Origin: Cryobacterium luteum
Lineage (GTDB): Bacteria > Actinomycetota > Actinomycetes > Actinomycetales > Microbacteriaceae
Direction: 5' to 3'
DNA: 64,000 nucleotides
Assembly: GCF_900110125.1 (NCBI RefSeq)
Contig: NZ_FOCN01000003.1
Location: 1 to 64,000 of the forward strand
Shown here: positions 17,544 through 26,398 of the stretch, one piece after another
Position numbering within the stretch: the first letter of the stretch is position 1
How the letters are laid out: every line of letters begins with the position of its first letter
The notes under the pieces: model-generated
Databases searched by the model: none
Told to the model about the DNA's origin: nothing
What the model saw: only the letters and a program-made list of their open reading frames with translations
Made by a program: the position numbers and the translations under genes

Positions 17544-18233
17544 TCATCTCGACGCGCGGTCGAGGCCGGCCTCGTCGGTGTGCGCCTGCAGGGCCGTGGC
17601 GTTTGCGCGCAGATCGTACCAGAGCGAGTAGCCGAACCAGACGAGGGCGAGGCCCATGGGGATGGCGGCCATCCGCTCGAGAGTGTGCGGAAGCAGTGCC
17701 CCAGCGATCGGCGTTACGGCCGCGGCGGCGATGAGCAGGATGCCAGCCCCGCGCGACAGCATGCGGGCTCTGATGATGGCGATGCCGAAGAGAATCGCGC
17801 CAACCACGTACAAGACGGCTCCGACCTGAGGAAGTGCCGTGAGCGGTCCGAGGTCGGTCACAGGCGCGTAGCGGCCGAATAGCCCGACGAAGTCCGTGGA
17901 GGTCTGGGGAGCGTCGACCACGAACAGGGGTGCGATGAAGGCTTCCGCGAAGTTGAAGGCAGACTGCAGAATGAAGAAGAAGCCGAACATCAGGTATCCG
18001 ATGAGGCCGAGGATCCCAAACTGCCGCACCTGCCTGAGGTAGATGCCGGTGACACCGACGACAGCGAGCACCGCCTCGACGAAACTCAGGATGTGGACGA
18101 CCACCCACTGTTGTGTGGACAGCGATGCGACGACGTCGGCGGGGTGGATGAACTGGATGACGATATAGGCAAGGCCTGCGAGAGCGGCAGCAACCGCGGT
18201 CCCGCGGGTGAGGGTGGATGTCGTGATGTTCAT
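17544..18233 (-). CDS. DUF4386-like membrane protein
   Basis: Polytopic membrane protein of unknown function, 229 residues with about six hydrophobic segments and a charged C-terminus. The pattern of an N-terminal helix with IQFIHPAD, a GYLMFGFFFILQS helix and PMGLALVWFGYSLWYDLR resembles DUF4386 proteins, but I hold the family name loosely. ATG 18233 has GGAG seven bases upstream. It lies downstream of the LAL regulator gene on the same strand, behind a palindrome and a hairpin. Confidence 0.65.
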   Translation of the reverse strand: MNITTSTLTRGTAVAAALAGLAYIVIQFIHPADVVASLSTQQWVVVHILSFVEAVLAVVGVTGIYLRQVRQFGILGLIGYLMFGFFFILQSAFNFAEAFIAPLFVVDAPQTSTDFVGLFGRYAPVTDLGPLTALPQVGAVLYVVGAILFGIAIIRARMLSRGAGILLIAAAAVTPIAGALLPHTLERMAAIPMGLALVWFGYSLWYDLRANATALQAHTDEAGLDRASR

Positions 18234-18257
18234 GGCGTGCTCCTCGTGCTCCAGGTT

Positions 18258-18277
18258 GGCCGGGCGATTGCCCGGCC
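18258..18277 (-). promoter_or_regulatory. hairpin in the leader of the DUF4386-like gene
   Basis: Perfect 8-bp stem GGCCGGGC/GCCCGGCC with a 4-base loop, 25 bases before the start codon. It has no U-run. It could limit translation or mark the end of the regulator transcript. Confidence 0.4.
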
Positions 18278-18299
18278 ATATCCGAAAAGCTACGAAACG

Positions 18300-18324
18300 A
18301 TGTGGTGACGCGTAATCACCACAT
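18300..18324. promoter_or_regulatory. 9-bp palindrome between the LAL regulator and its downstream genes
   Basis: Perfect inverted repeat ATGTGGTGA (18300-18308) and TCACCACAT (18316-18324) with a 7-base centre. A further partial copy, CGTGGTGATTGTGG, follows at about 18334-18348. The position fits an operator for the DUF4386/DUF2306 pair, and the neighbouring LuxR-type protein is the obvious candidate ligand. Confidence 0.5.
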
Positions 18325-18359
18325 TGGCGGATCGCGTGGTGATTGTGGGACTGGCGGCG

Positions 18360-21092
18360 CTAGATCAAACCCTGCGATTCGGCAGAGCGAACGGCGGCAG
18401 CACGGCTGCTCACGTTGAGTTTGAGGAAGATATGTTTCGTATGGGTGCGCATCGTGTTCAGAGAGACGTAGAGCTCGCGGGCGATCTGCGGACCGGAAAG
18501 TTCCGTCGCGAGGAGTCTCAGGACGTGCAGTTCGCGCTCGCTCAGCGTGTCGATCGGCTGCCCAGAGGCCATAACGCCCTCGGTCGCGCGAAGAGCCTGG
18601 CTGAGCCGACGAACGAAGTCTGGGCGGATGCCCGCGCCCGCTGCGGTGCGCAGGAGCGTGAGCATGGGCGCGCGCTCGTCGACGAACAGGCGGAAATAGC
18701 CCTCGGGCTCTGCCAGGGCGAGGGCGCGTTCCAGGGGGACGAGCGCGCGGGATGTCTTGCCCTGCGCGAGGAATGCGAGGGCCTGCAGCACCAGGATTTC
18801 GCACACGCTGCCTCTCCGACCGCCCGCTTCCGCAGCAATGATCAGCCGGCCGAGCACAGCGTGCGCGGCGTCGATGGAGTTGCTCAGGGCGTCAACGCTG
18901 TACTCCGCGATCAACAGTCGAGCGAGCGTGATGTGGCCAAACTCGCGGAGATAGTCTGGTGTATCCGTGGGCGTCAGCCCCTGCTCCACCACCCACGTGC
19001 GTGCCTCGAAAAGGCGCCCCTGCGTGATCCGAATGCGAGCCTTCATACCGTCGATCGGGCGGACGTCGGGGAAGAATCCGCGGCGGTAGTGGTGTTGCGC
19101 CTGCGTGAGCGAGTCGATAGCGAGGTCGGGTTCACCGTCGGCTTCGTGCACTCTCGCCATCGCCACGAACCATCGGTATCGATGCTCGTGCGAGAGGGCA
19201 CCGTCGCCCAGTGCGGTGCTTGCTGTCAGGTGCTCCTTGGCGAGCATGAGATCGTTGCGCTCTCGAAGGACGTCGCTGAAGCCAGCGTGCAGGTCTGCCG
19301 TCGGCTGGCCGCCATTGCCGCGCTGGATGGCTTGCTGCAACGCATCATTATAGATTCCCTGAGCTTCCCGAAGCCGACCGAGCGGGATCAGCATGTCTGC
19401 GATGACCATTGTGGTGCTCAGCGCGTCGGTCAGGTTGCCGGCGAGGCGGAGGCTGTTCGCGGAATCCCCGAAAGCCTTAACGCCGGCCTCGAGGTCGCCG
19501 TTGGCCCATGCCGCGAGGCCCCACAAACCGGCCGCTGCGCCCCGCCCCAAGTGATCCTCGGGCCGTGCGGCGTCTAAGGCGCGCTGGGCATGGTGAACGA
19601 TCCCGGCCTGGTTTCCCATCGCCAGGGCGAGGGAAGCACGGTACAGCTCGATCGTGACAGGGAGGGCTTGAAGTTCCTCACCCGGTTCCGAATCGTGTGC
19701 GGACCCATCGCCAGCTTCGCCTCCCGCCAGGAGCTGTTCTGCTTCGGTTAGCTGGCGATCCACGGAGGGGATATCGCCAGCGACGAGGGAGGACCATGCG
19801 GAAAACACTCGCAGCACCGGTCTGCGCTTCTTGGCGTCATCCGGCAGCGTCGCGAGCCATCCGAGGAGGGTCGCATCCTGTCTGCTCTTCCGGACGATCG
19901 GGATGGTCGCCTCGATCACGCGTGCGGCCCGCGTGAAGTCGGATGCTTCGAACGCATGTCGAACGGCTTCATCGGGCGAGTTATTGAGTTCGTACCATGC
20001 ACTGGCACGGCCATGAAGCGGTCGGACGTGGTCGGGCCCGTGCACGAGGAGCCTCGAGCGCAAGACGTCAGCGAAGAGATGGTGGTAGCGGTACCACTGG
20101 CGTCGGTCATCCAGGGGAACTATGAACAGGTTCGCTCGCTCGAGTGATTCCAGAATCTCGGCGCTGTCCGAGCGTCCGGTCACGGCGTCGCACAGGGAGC
20201 CGCAGAGCCGGTCGAGAATCGCCGTCTGGCAGAGAAACTCACGCACGTGAAGCGGCGCCCGATGGAGCACCTCCTCAATGAGGTAGTCGATGACGAACCG
20301 GTTGCTGCCGGTGAAAGCGTCGATGAAGGCGGGGATATCTGTGCTGCCACGCATGGACAGCGCGGCGAGTTGAAGCCCAACGATCCAGCCCTCCGTGCGC
20401 ATCTCCAGCGCAGCGACGTTCTCACGGGTGAGCGACAGACCGGTCATCTGATCGAGAAACGCGGCGGCTTCGTCGGAAGTGAAGCGCAGGTGGGCGGCGC
20501 GCAATTCCGTGAGGTGTCCGTCGGCTCGCAATCGAGCCAGGGGCAGAAGCGGATCGGAGCGGCTGGCTATTGCCAAGTGGATCGTGGACGGCAGATGGTC
20601 GAGGAGGAACGCGACCGCGTCGCGCACTGATGCGTCCTCGATGAGCTGGAAATCGTCCAGGAACAGGATCATGCGGTTTGGGCTGCGGGAAACGTTGTTG
20701 ATGAGTGACGTGAGGGTCGCCTCTGGAGACAGTTGGCCGTGGTCATCCACCTGGCCGACATCTGGATCTGCACCGACATCTGGATCTGCACCGACATCTG
20801 GATCTGCACCGTGGACAGCGGCCACAAGATAGTTGAGAAATCGAACCGGGTCGTTGTCGCTTTGTTCCAGCGACAGCCAAGCGACGCGGACCTTCGGGTC
20901 GAGTCGACGACTCTGCGCGATCCACTCGCCCAGAAGTGTGGTCTTGCCAAATCCCGCTGGTGCGGAGACGACAGTCAGTTTTCGTCCCGCGCGGACCCCC
21001 GCTTCCAGTTGGTCGACGAGACGCGGGCGGGAAATGACGTGGGAGCGCAGCGGTGGTACGAAGAGCTTTGTGGCCAGTATCGGCATCACCAT
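18360..21092 (-). CDS. MalT/LAL-type LuxR-family transcriptional regulator
   Basis: Large ATP-binding one-component regulator, 910 residues. The N-terminal STAND-type NTPase has Walker A APAGFGKT with K50 and a Walker B-like ILFLDDFQL after an in-frame repeat of ADPDVG. A long TPR-like helical sensor region fills about 350-840. The C-terminal LuxR helix-turn-helix has the SERELHVLRLLATELSGPQIA pattern (about 850-910). The inducer is unknown. The start is ATG 21092 or 21086; ribosome sites are weak for both. It heads a same-strand set with two membrane proteins and lies 82 bases from a tRNA-Val 3' end. Confidence 0.9.
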   Translation of the reverse strand: MVMPILATKLFVPPLRSHVISRPRLVDQLEAGVRAGRKLTVVSAPAGFGKTTLLGEWIAQSRRLDPKVRVAWLSLEQSDNDPVRFLNYLVAAVHGADPDVGADPDVGADPDVGQVDDHGQLSPEATLTSLINNVSRSPNRMILFLDDFQLIEDASVRDAVAFLLDHLPSTIHLAIASRSDPLLPLARLRADGHLTELRAAHLRFTSDEAAAFLDQMTGLSLTRENVAALEMRTEGWIVGLQLAALSMRGSTDIPAFIDAFTGSNRFVIDYLIEEVLHRAPLHVREFLCQTAILDRLCGSLCDAVTGRSDSAEILESLERANLFIVPLDDRRQWYRYHHLFADVLRSRLLVHGPDHVRPLHGRASAWYELNNSPDEAVRHAFEASDFTRAARVIEATIPIVRKSRQDATLLGWLATLPDDAKKRRPVLRVFSAWSSLVAGDIPSVDRQLTEAEQLLAGGEAGDGSAHDSEPGEELQALPVTIELYRASLALAMGNQAGIVHHAQRALDAARPEDHLGRGAAAGLWGLAAWANGDLEAGVKAFGDSANSLRLAGNLTDALSTTMVIADMLIPLGRLREAQGIYNDALQQAIQRGNGGQPTADLHAGFSDVLRERNDLMLAKEHLTASTALGDGALSHEHRYRWFVAMARVHEADGEPDLAIDSLTQAQHHYRRGFFPDVRPIDGMKARIRITQGRLFEARTWVVEQGLTPTDTPDYLREFGHITLARLLIAEYSVDALSNSIDAAHAVLGRLIIAAEAGGRRGSVCEILVLQALAFLAQGKTSRALVPLERALALAEPEGYFRLFVDERAPMLTLLRTAAGAGIRPDFVRRLSQALRATEGVMASGQPIDTLSERELHVLRLLATELSGPQIARELYVSLNTMRTHTKHIFLKLNVSSRAAAVRSAESQGLI
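20757..20810. repeat. three perfect 18-bp tandem repeats inside the LAL gene
   Basis: Three identical copies of an 18-bp unit (GACATCTGGATCTGCACC on this strand) encode three ADPDVG-like hexapeptides between the Walker A and Walker B regions. The unit length is a multiple of three, so copy changes keep the frame. Perfect identity suggests recent expansion by slippage. Confidence 0.9.
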
Positions 21093-21174
21093 TGGCCCAT
21101 CGTAGCCCTGTGCCGAACGCCTATACCGATCGGACGAGTTCTGGTTGCCAAACGCACTGACCGGGGGTTTTTTG

Positions 21175-21247
21175 TGGGCGATGCGGGACTTGAACCCACG
21201 ACCTCTTCCGTGTGAAGGAAGCGCGCTACCAGCTGCGCCAATCGCCC
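21175..21247 (-). tRNA. tRNA-Val (CAC)
   Basis: Full cloverleaf on the minus strand: acceptor GGGCGAT pairs with ATCGCCC. The anticodon stem CTTCC/GGAAG encloses loop TTCACAC, giving anticodon CAC, and the T-loop is TTCAAGT. 73 nt with discriminator A; CCA is not encoded. Confidence 0.95.
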
Positions 21248-21479
21248 AAATGAATTACTGCACCGCAACCAAACGTTGGCTTGCGACTTTTGATACTAGC
21301 CCAGACTGATGCGTTGCCGCACATCGACGGCGCACCGGGTGTGGCGCGTCCAACCTTGGGACCAGCCAAGCCGTCGTTTCGGACGCGGTCGAAGCCAATT
21401 TAGCGTGGCGCGGGAGCCGCGCCGCTGCGTCGCAAACCCGCCAGCACTACATGGCGCAACACGCCGTAAACGGCTCGGT

Positions 21480-21509
21480 TTGGTTTCCGTCTTGCTATTC
21501 AGCTAGAGT
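21480..21509 (+). promoter_or_regulatory. promoter of the tRNA-Gly-Cys-Val cluster
   Basis: TTGGTT (21480-21485) and TAGAGT (21504-21509) are separated by 18 bases and end 28 bases before the first tRNA. The rest of the 21248-21537 gap shows no convincing gene. Confidence 0.5.
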
Positions 21510-21537
21510 CTCTGAGTACGCAGAAATGCGGACAGTT

Positions 21538-21609
21538 GCGGATGTGGCGCAGTGGTAGCGCATCACCTTGCCAAGGTGAGGGTCGCGAGTTCGAATCTCG
21601 TCATCCGCT
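21538..21609 (+). tRNA. tRNA-Gly (GCC)
   Basis: Acceptor GCGGATG pairs with CATCCGC. The anticodon stem TCACC/GGTGA encloses loop TTGCCAA, giving GCC, and the T-loop is TTCGAAT. 72 nt with discriminator T, no encoded CCA. Confidence 0.95.
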
Positions 21610-21682
21610 CAAATGAACTGGAATCGGCCTTCGGGCCGGTTCCAATTCGTTTGGTATGAACCCATATGGTGTGAACCCACAT

Positions 21683-21753
21683 GGTGGATTGGCCGAGAGG
21701 CGAGGCAGCGGCCTGCAAAGCCGTTAACACGGGTTCGAATCCCGTATCCACCT
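21683..21753 (+). tRNA. tRNA-Cys (GCA)
   Basis: Acceptor GGTGGAT pairs with ATCCACC. The anticodon loop CTGCAAA gives GCA and the T-loop is TTCGAAT. 71 nt with discriminator T. Second gene of the three-tRNA cluster. Confidence 0.95.
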
Positions 21754-21799
21754 CCGTTCTTTGAGCACGTCCTGAAGAATACGTACTTCCCAGAATCTT

Positions 21800-21871
21800 G
21801 GGCGATTGGCGCAGCGGTAGCGCGCTTCCCTGACACGGAAGAGGTCACTGGTTCGATCCCAGTATCGCCCA
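21800..21871 (+). tRNA. tRNA-Val (GAC)
   Basis: Acceptor GGGCGAT pairs with ATCGCCC. The anticodon stem CTTCC/GGAAG encloses loop CTGACAC, giving GAC, and the T-loop is TTCGATC. 72 nt with discriminator A. It is an isoacceptor of the tRNA-Val (CAC) about 550 bases away on the other strand. Confidence 0.95.
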
Positions 21872-21892
21872 CAGAGTATGTTCCGTTCACAA

Positions 21893-21922
21893 CAAAAGCC
21901 CCGGTTCGCTGGGGCTTTTTTG
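21893..21922 (+). terminator. intrinsic terminator of the tRNA cluster
   Basis: Stem AAAAGCCCC/GGGGCTTTT (21894-21902 and 21911-21919) with an 8-base loop, continuing into further Ts. This is a classical rho-independent terminator that separates the tRNAs from thrS. Confidence 0.9.
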
Positions 21923-22036
21923 TACCCAAAATCGCAACGGTGCGTGGAGAACTGTGCCAGCGCTCTGCCCGCCGACGAACTACGCCGCGCACGCCGCTAA
22001 AGTTGACGGGTAGGCAATCAATAGGGAGTTATACAC

Positions 22037-24049
22037 GTGGCTGACGGCTTTGCGCTTTTCACCGATCGATCCGTTGTCGCAATGCGCGTCAACGGTGAGT
22101 TGAAAGATCTGGCGGCCACCGTGTTGCCGACGGATACCGTCGAACCGGTCAGCATAAATTCTCCCGACGGCCTCAACATTCTGCGCCACTCCGCCACCCA
22201 CGTGCTCGCCCAGGCCGTGCAGACCGTGAACCCGGCCGCCCGCCTCGGTATCGGCCCCTTCGTCACGGATGGCTTCTACTACGACTTCGACGTGGCCGAA
22301 CCGTTCACGCCGGACGATATCAAATCGCTCGAAAAGGCGATGGACCGCATCATCCGCCAGGGCCAGCGGTTCGTGCGCCGCGTCGTCACCCACGACGAGG
22401 CCCGCGCCGAACTGGCCGCCGAACCCTACAAGCTCGAACTCATCGGCATCAAGGGCGGACCCGGTGAGGGCGGCGATGCTGCCGGCAACAACAGCCCGAC
22501 CGCCGACGAAGAATCGGTCGAGGTCGGCGGCGCTGAACTCACCATCTATGACAACGTCGACCCGAAGACGGGGGAGACGGTCTGGAAGGACCTCTGCCGC
22601 GGCCCGCACCTGCCCAACACCCGCATGATCGGCAACGGCTACTCGCTCACCCGGCTGGCCGCCGCGTACTGGCGCGGTTCCGAGAAGAACCCCCAGCTGC
22701 AGCGCATCTACGGCACGGCCTGGCCGACCAAGGATGAACTTCGCGCCTACCAGACCCGTCAGGAAGAGGCCGCCAAGCGCGACCACCGCAAACTCGGCGC
22801 CGAACTGGACCTGTTCAGCTTTCCGGAAGAGATCGGTTCCGGCCTGGCCGTGTTCCACCCCAAGGGCGGCATCATTCGGCAGGAGATGGAGAACTACTCG
22901 CGCAAACGCCACTCCGAGGCCGGCTACGACTTCGTCTACTCGCCGCACATCACCAAGTCGACCCTGTTCGAAACCTCCGGCCACCTCGACTGGTACCGCG
23001 AGGGTATGTTCCCCCCGATGCACCTTGACGAGGAACGCGACGAGACCGGCCATGTCACCCGTCAGGGCGTCGACTACTACCTCAAGCCGATGAACTGCCC
23101 GTTCCACAACCTCATCTTCAAGTCCAGCGGTCGCAGCTACCGTGAGCTGCCGATGCGTCTGTTCGAATTCGGGTCGGTCTACCGCTACGAGAAGTCCGGT
23201 GTGCTCAACGGGCTCACCCGTGTGCGCGGCATGACCCAGGACGACGCCCACATCTACACGACCAAGGAAGGCATGAAAGAGGAGCTCACCAGCACCCTCA
23301 ACTTCGTGCTGCAGCTCCTCGCCGACTACGGACTCGAGGACTACTACCTCGAGCTGTCCACCAGAGACCCGAAGAAGTTCGTCGGCAGCGACGACGCCTG
23401 GGAGGAGGCCACGGAGACCCTGCGCGAGGTCGCGGAAGGCTCCGGTCTCGATCTGGTCGCCGACCCGGGCGGGGCAGCCTTCTACGGCCCCAAAATCTCG
23501 GTTCAGGCTCGCGACGCCATCGGTCGCACCTGGCAGATGTCGACCATTCAGCTCGACTTCAACCTGCCCGAACGGTTCGACCTGGAGTACACCGCGAACG
23601 ACGGCAGCCGCCAGCGACCGGTAATGATCCACCGTGCCCTGTTCGGCTCGATCGAGCGCTTCTTCGCCGTGCTCACCGAGCACTACGCCGGGGCCTTCCC
23701 GGTGTGGCTGGCGCCGGTTCAGGTCGTCGGCATCCCGGTGTCCGAGCAGTACGGCCCCTACCTCGACGACGTGATCGCGACCCTGAAGAAGGCCGGCGTG
23801 CGCGCCGAGGTCGACCACTCCGACGATCGCATGCAGAAGAAGATCCGCACCCACACCAAGGCCAAGGTGCCCTACCAGCTCATCGTGGGCGAAGACGACC
23901 AGGCCAACGGCGCGGTGAGCTTCCGCTACCGCGACGGCACGCAGCAAAACGGCGTGCCGGTTGCCGAGGCTGTGCGTCTCATCGTGGAATCGATCGAGAA
24001 TCGCGCCCAGGTCGTGACCACCCCGGTCGCCGCCGAAGTGCAGGCGTAG
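22037..24049 (+). CDS. thrS: threonyl-tRNA synthetase
   Basis: Charges tRNA-Thr with threonine. The 670-residue protein has the N-terminal TGS domain, then the [13 protein letters not shown] editing domain (around residues 55-240). The class II catalytic core follows, with the zinc cysteine C354 in PMNCPFHN, motif 2 [13 protein letters not shown], motif 3 near [13 protein letters not shown], and a C-terminal anticodon-binding domain from about 560. The start is GTG with GGGAG eight bases upstream. The downstream HIT gene begins one base after the stop, so the pair is operonic. Confidence 0.97.
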   Translation: MADGFALFTDRSVVAMRVNGELKDLAATVLPTDTVEPVSINSPDGLNILRHSATHVLAQAVQTVNPAARLGIGPFVTDGFYYDFDVAEPFTPDDIKSLEKAMDRIIRQGQRFVRRVVTHDEARAELAAEPYKLELIGIKGGPGEGGDAAGNNSPTADEESVEVGGAELTIYDNVDPKTGETVWKDLCRGPHLPNTRMIGNGYSLTRLAAAYWRGSEKNPQLQRIYGTAWPTKDELRAYQTRQEEAAKRDHRKLGAELDLFSFPEEIGSGLAVFHPKGGIIRQEMENYSRKRHSEAGYDFVYSPHITKSTLFETSGHLDWYREGMFPPMHLDEERDETGHVTRQGVDYYLKPMNCPFHNLIFKSSGRSYRELPMRLFEFGSVYRYEKSGVLNGLTRVRGMTQDDAHIYTTKEGMKEELTSTLNFVLQLLADYGLEDYYLELSTRDPKKFVGSDDAWEEATETLREVAEGSGLDLVADPGGAAFYGPKISVQARDAIGRTWQMSTIQLDFNLPERFDLEYTANDGSRQRPVMIHRALFGSIERFFAVLTEHYAGAFPVWLAPVQVVGIPVSEQYGPYLDDVIATLKKAGVRAEVDHSDDRMQKKIRTHTKAKVPYQLIVGEDDQANGAVSFRYRDGTQQNGVPVAEAVRLIVESIENRAQVVTTPVAAEVQA

Positions 24050-24050
24050 C

Positions 24051-24644
24051 GTGCCGGGCATTCCCGCCGACCGTCTGCGCGGTTCCGAGTCCGCTGACGC
24101 GGGTGCGGGGGAGACGTCTGCCGACTTCGCGGCGGTGCCGGATGCCTTCCAGCGGCTTTGGACGCCGCACCGGATGGTCTACATCCAGGATGGTCAGCAG
24201 CCGCACCCCGACGACTGCCCGTTCTGCATCGCACCGGGGCTGGGCAATGAGAAGGCACTGATCGTGGCGCGCGGCACCCACGCCTACGTGCTGCTCAACC
24301 TTTTTCCCTACAACAGCGGTCACCTGTTGGTCTGCCCGTACCGGCACGTCGCCACCTATGATCAGGCCACGCCGGAGGAGGTCGCCGAGATCGGTGAACT
24401 CACCCAGATCGCCATGCGGGTGCTCACCCAGGTGTCGAAGTGTGACGGATTCAACCTCGGCATGAACCAGGGGCGCATCGCCGGAGCCGGCATCGCCGAG
24501 CACCTGCACCAGCACATCGTGCCCCGCTGGGCTCTGGACTCCAACTTTTTTCCCATCATCGCCGGCACCAAGGCCATTCCGCGCCTGCTCGGCGACGTTC
24601 GCCGTGAAATCGCCGACGGCTGGCCCGCCGCGACGTCACTCTAG
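24051..24644 (+). CDS. HIT-domain nucleotide hydrolase/phosphorylase
   Basis: Histidine-triad protein acting on dinucleoside polyphosphates or AMP conjugates; the mycobacterial neighbour of thrS (Rv2613c) is a diadenosine tetraphosphate phosphorylase. The 197-residue product has the triad H151-L-H153-Q-H155 followed by IVPRW, and a CPFC pair near residue 56 that could bind metal. The GTG start follows the thrS stop by one base. Roughly 40 N-terminal residues precede the domain and appear unstructured. Confidence 0.9.
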   Translation: MPGIPADRLRGSESADAGAGETSADFAAVPDAFQRLWTPHRMVYIQDGQQPHPDDCPFCIAPGLGNEKALIVARGTHAYVLLNLFPYNSGHLLVCPYRHVATYDQATPEEVAEIGELTQIAMRVLTQVSKCDGFNLGMNQGRIAGAGIAEHLHQHIVPRWALDSNFFPIIAGTKAIPRLLGDVRREIADGWPAATSL

Positions 24645-24764
24645 CTCTCCTGTCACCGTCGGGCGCCCGCTGGTATGCCTCGGCCCGTTCCCGTTCCGAC
24701 CACAGCGCCCCCGACCCCCAGCCCCCGACCAGACCACCACCGTGCAAGGAATAGGATCGTAGTT

Positions 24765-25667
24765 ATGACTGAATCAAACTCCGCCGAGCAGTTCGGCTCG
24801 AGCCGCGTCAAGCGCGGACTCGCCGAAATGCTCAAGGGCGGCGTCATCATGGACGTCGTCACCGCTGCCCAGGCTCGAATCGCTGAAGACGCCGGCGCTG
24901 TCGCCGTCATGGCCCTCGAACGCGTTCCCGCCGACATCCGCTCACAGGGCGGCGTGGCCCGCATGAGCGACCCCGACCTGATCGACAGCATCATCGCCGA
25001 GGTCAACATTCCAGTCATGGCGAAGGCCCGCATCGGCCATTTCGTCGAGGCGCAGATTCTTGAGGTGCTCGGCGTCGACTACATCGACGAGTCCGAAGTG
25101 CTCAGCCCGGCCGACTACAAGAACCACATCGACAAGTGGAACTTCACCATTCCCTTCGTCTGTGGCGCGACCAACCTCGGTGAGGCGCTTCGCCGCATCA
25201 ACGAGGGCGCAGCCATGATCCGTTCGAAGGGTGAGGCCGGCACCGGCGACGTCTCCGAAGCCACCAAGCACATCCGCACCATCAACGGTGAGATCAAGCG
25301 CCTCACCTCGATGAGCCGCGACGAACTGTACGTCGCCGCGAAGGAGCTGCAGGCTCCGTACGAGCTCGTCGCCGAAATCGCCTCGACCGGCAAGCTGCCC
25401 GTTGTGCTGTTCACCGCAGGCGGCGTGGCCACCCCGGCCGACGCTGCCATGATGATGCAGCTCGGTGCTGACGGCGTGTTCGTCGGCTCCGGAATCTTCA
25501 AGTCGGGCAACCCGGAGCAGCGCGCGGCAGCCATCGTGAAGGCCGTCACATTCTACGATGACGCCAAGGTCATCGCTGAAGTCTCCCGAGGCCTCGGCGA
25601 GGCCATGGTCGGCATCAACGTGTCCGATATTCCGGCGCCGCACCTCCTCTCCACTCGCGGCTGGTAG
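24765..25667 (+). CDS. pdxS: pyridoxal 5'-phosphate synthase, lyase subunit
   Basis: Builds PLP from ribose 5-phosphate, glyceraldehyde 3-phosphate and ammonia delivered by PdxT. The 300-residue TIM-barrel protein has the first catalytic lysine at K87 (VMAKARIGH), the sequence [14 protein letters not shown] and the glycine loop [26 protein letters not shown]. An in-frame start at 24675 would add a proline-rich stretch that is not part of the family, so ATG 24765 is chosen. Its partner pdxT starts 11 bases after its stop. Confidence 0.96.
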   Translation: MTESNSAEQFGSSRVKRGLAEMLKGGVIMDVVTAAQARIAEDAGAVAVMALERVPADIRSQGGVARMSDPDLIDSIIAEVNIPVMAKARIGHFVEAQILEVLGVDYIDESEVLSPADYKNHIDKWNFTIPFVCGATNLGEALRRINEGAAMIRSKGEAGTGDVSEATKHIRTINGEIKRLTSMSRDELYVAAKELQAPYELVAEIASTGKLPVVLFTAGGVATPADAAMMMQLGADGVFVGSGIFKSGNPEQRAAAIVKAVTFYDDAKVIAEVSRGLGEAMVGINVSDIPAPHLLSTRGW

Positions 25668-25678
25668 CGCATCCGTTC

Positions 25679-26320
25679 GTGACGATCCTCTCCGTGGGCA
25701 CCGGACCGACCGCTACCGCCGTACCGGCAGGACTGCGCGTCGGGGTGCTCGCGCTGCAGGGCGATTTTCGCGAACACGCGCAGGTACTGCGTGAGCTCGG
25801 AGCAAGCGTTGACCTGGTTCGCCGTCCGGAAGAACTCGACCAGATCGACGGTCTGGTCATTCCGGGCGGTGAATCCAGCGTCATGGACAAACTCGCCCGT
25901 ACGTTCGGCCTCGCCGTGCCGCTCCGGGCTGCCATCCGCGGTGGGCTTCCGGTCTACGGTACCTGCGCCGGCCTGATCATGCTCGCCGACACCATTCTCG
26001 ACGGCATGAACGGGCAGCAGAGTCTCGGCGGGCTCGATATCAGTGTGCGCCGCAACGCCTTCGGCTCGCAAACGGCGTCCTTTGAGACCGACCTCGACAT
26101 TCCGGTGCTCGGTGAGCAGCCGGTACACGCCGTCTTCATTCGGGCTCCGGTCGTTGAGACCGTCGGCCCGCGAGCGACGGCCCTGGCCACCCTCGACGAC
26201 GGTCGCTGTGTCGCCGTGGAGCAGGGAAACCTGCTTGGCACGTCCTTTCACCCGGAAATCACCGGCGAAGACCGTTTTCACCGGTATTTCCTGCAGAAAC
26301 TGAGTCGCCGTCGCAGGTGA
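25679..26320 (+). CDS. pdxT: pyridoxal 5'-phosphate synthase, glutaminase subunit
   Basis: Class I glutamine amidotransferase that supplies ammonia to PdxS. The 213-residue product shows the glutaminase triad as C96 (GTCAGLI), H191 and E193 (SFHPEIT), plus the PGGESS oxyanion loop. The GTG start lies 11 bases after pdxS. About 18 N-terminal residues (to PAGLR) precede the conserved VGVLALQGDF, so a later start cannot be excluded. Confidence 0.95.
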   Translation: MTILSVGTGPTATAVPAGLRVGVLALQGDFREHAQVLRELGASVDLVRRPEELDQIDGLVIPGGESSVMDKLARTFGLAVPLRAAIRGGLPVYGTCAGLIMLADTILDGMNGQQSLGGLDISVRRNAFGSQTASFETDLDIPVLGEQPVHAVFIRAPVVETVGPRATALATLDDGRCVAVEQGNLLGTSFHPEITGEDRFHRYFLQKLSRRRR

Positions 26321-26356
26321 GGAGATGCTCATTTGTGCCGGGCGCGTGAGTGTGGC

Positions 26357-26362
26357 TAGGGT
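26357..26362 (+). promoter_or_regulatory. -10-like box TAGGGT before DUF1697
   Basis: TAGGGT ends 7 bases before an ATG (26369), the spacing expected when an actinobacterial transcript starts on the A of a start codon. No clear -35 element. Confidence 0.35.
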
Positions 26363-26368
26363 TCAGAC

Positions 26369-26398
26369 ATGACTCAGACAACCGGTGGTCAACGATGA
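26369..26398 (+). CDS. possible leaderless 9-codon upstream ORF
   Basis: ATG at 26369 opens a 9-residue peptide, MTQTTGGQR, whose TGA overlaps the ATG of the DUF1697 gene as ATGA. The DUF1697 gene itself has only a weak ribosome site, so termination-reinitiation from this peptide could be how it is translated. Too short to support by coding statistics. Confidence 0.3.
   Translation: MTQTTGGQR

Noticed and set aside
20757..20810. Mobile element or regulatory iterons inside the LAL gene
   Set aside because: The repeats are in frame and coding, so a protein repeat is the simpler reading.
21309..21506. Small plus-strand protein gene between the tRNAs
   Set aside because: No ribosome site, arginine-rich random-looking product, and it overlaps the likely tRNA promoter.
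21871..22037. T-box or other riboswitch before thrS
   Set aside because: The gap is mostly occupied by the tRNA terminator and no T-box sequence or specifier stem is visible.
21980..24061. 693-codon minus-strand open frame opposite thrS
   Set aside because: Lies entirely antisense to threonyl-tRNA synthetase; product is low-complexity Val/Gly/Asp-rich with no family signal.
24675..24765. N-terminal extension of PdxS
   Set aside because: The extra 30 residues are Pro/Arg-rich and unlike the family, and ATG 24765 gives the normal length.
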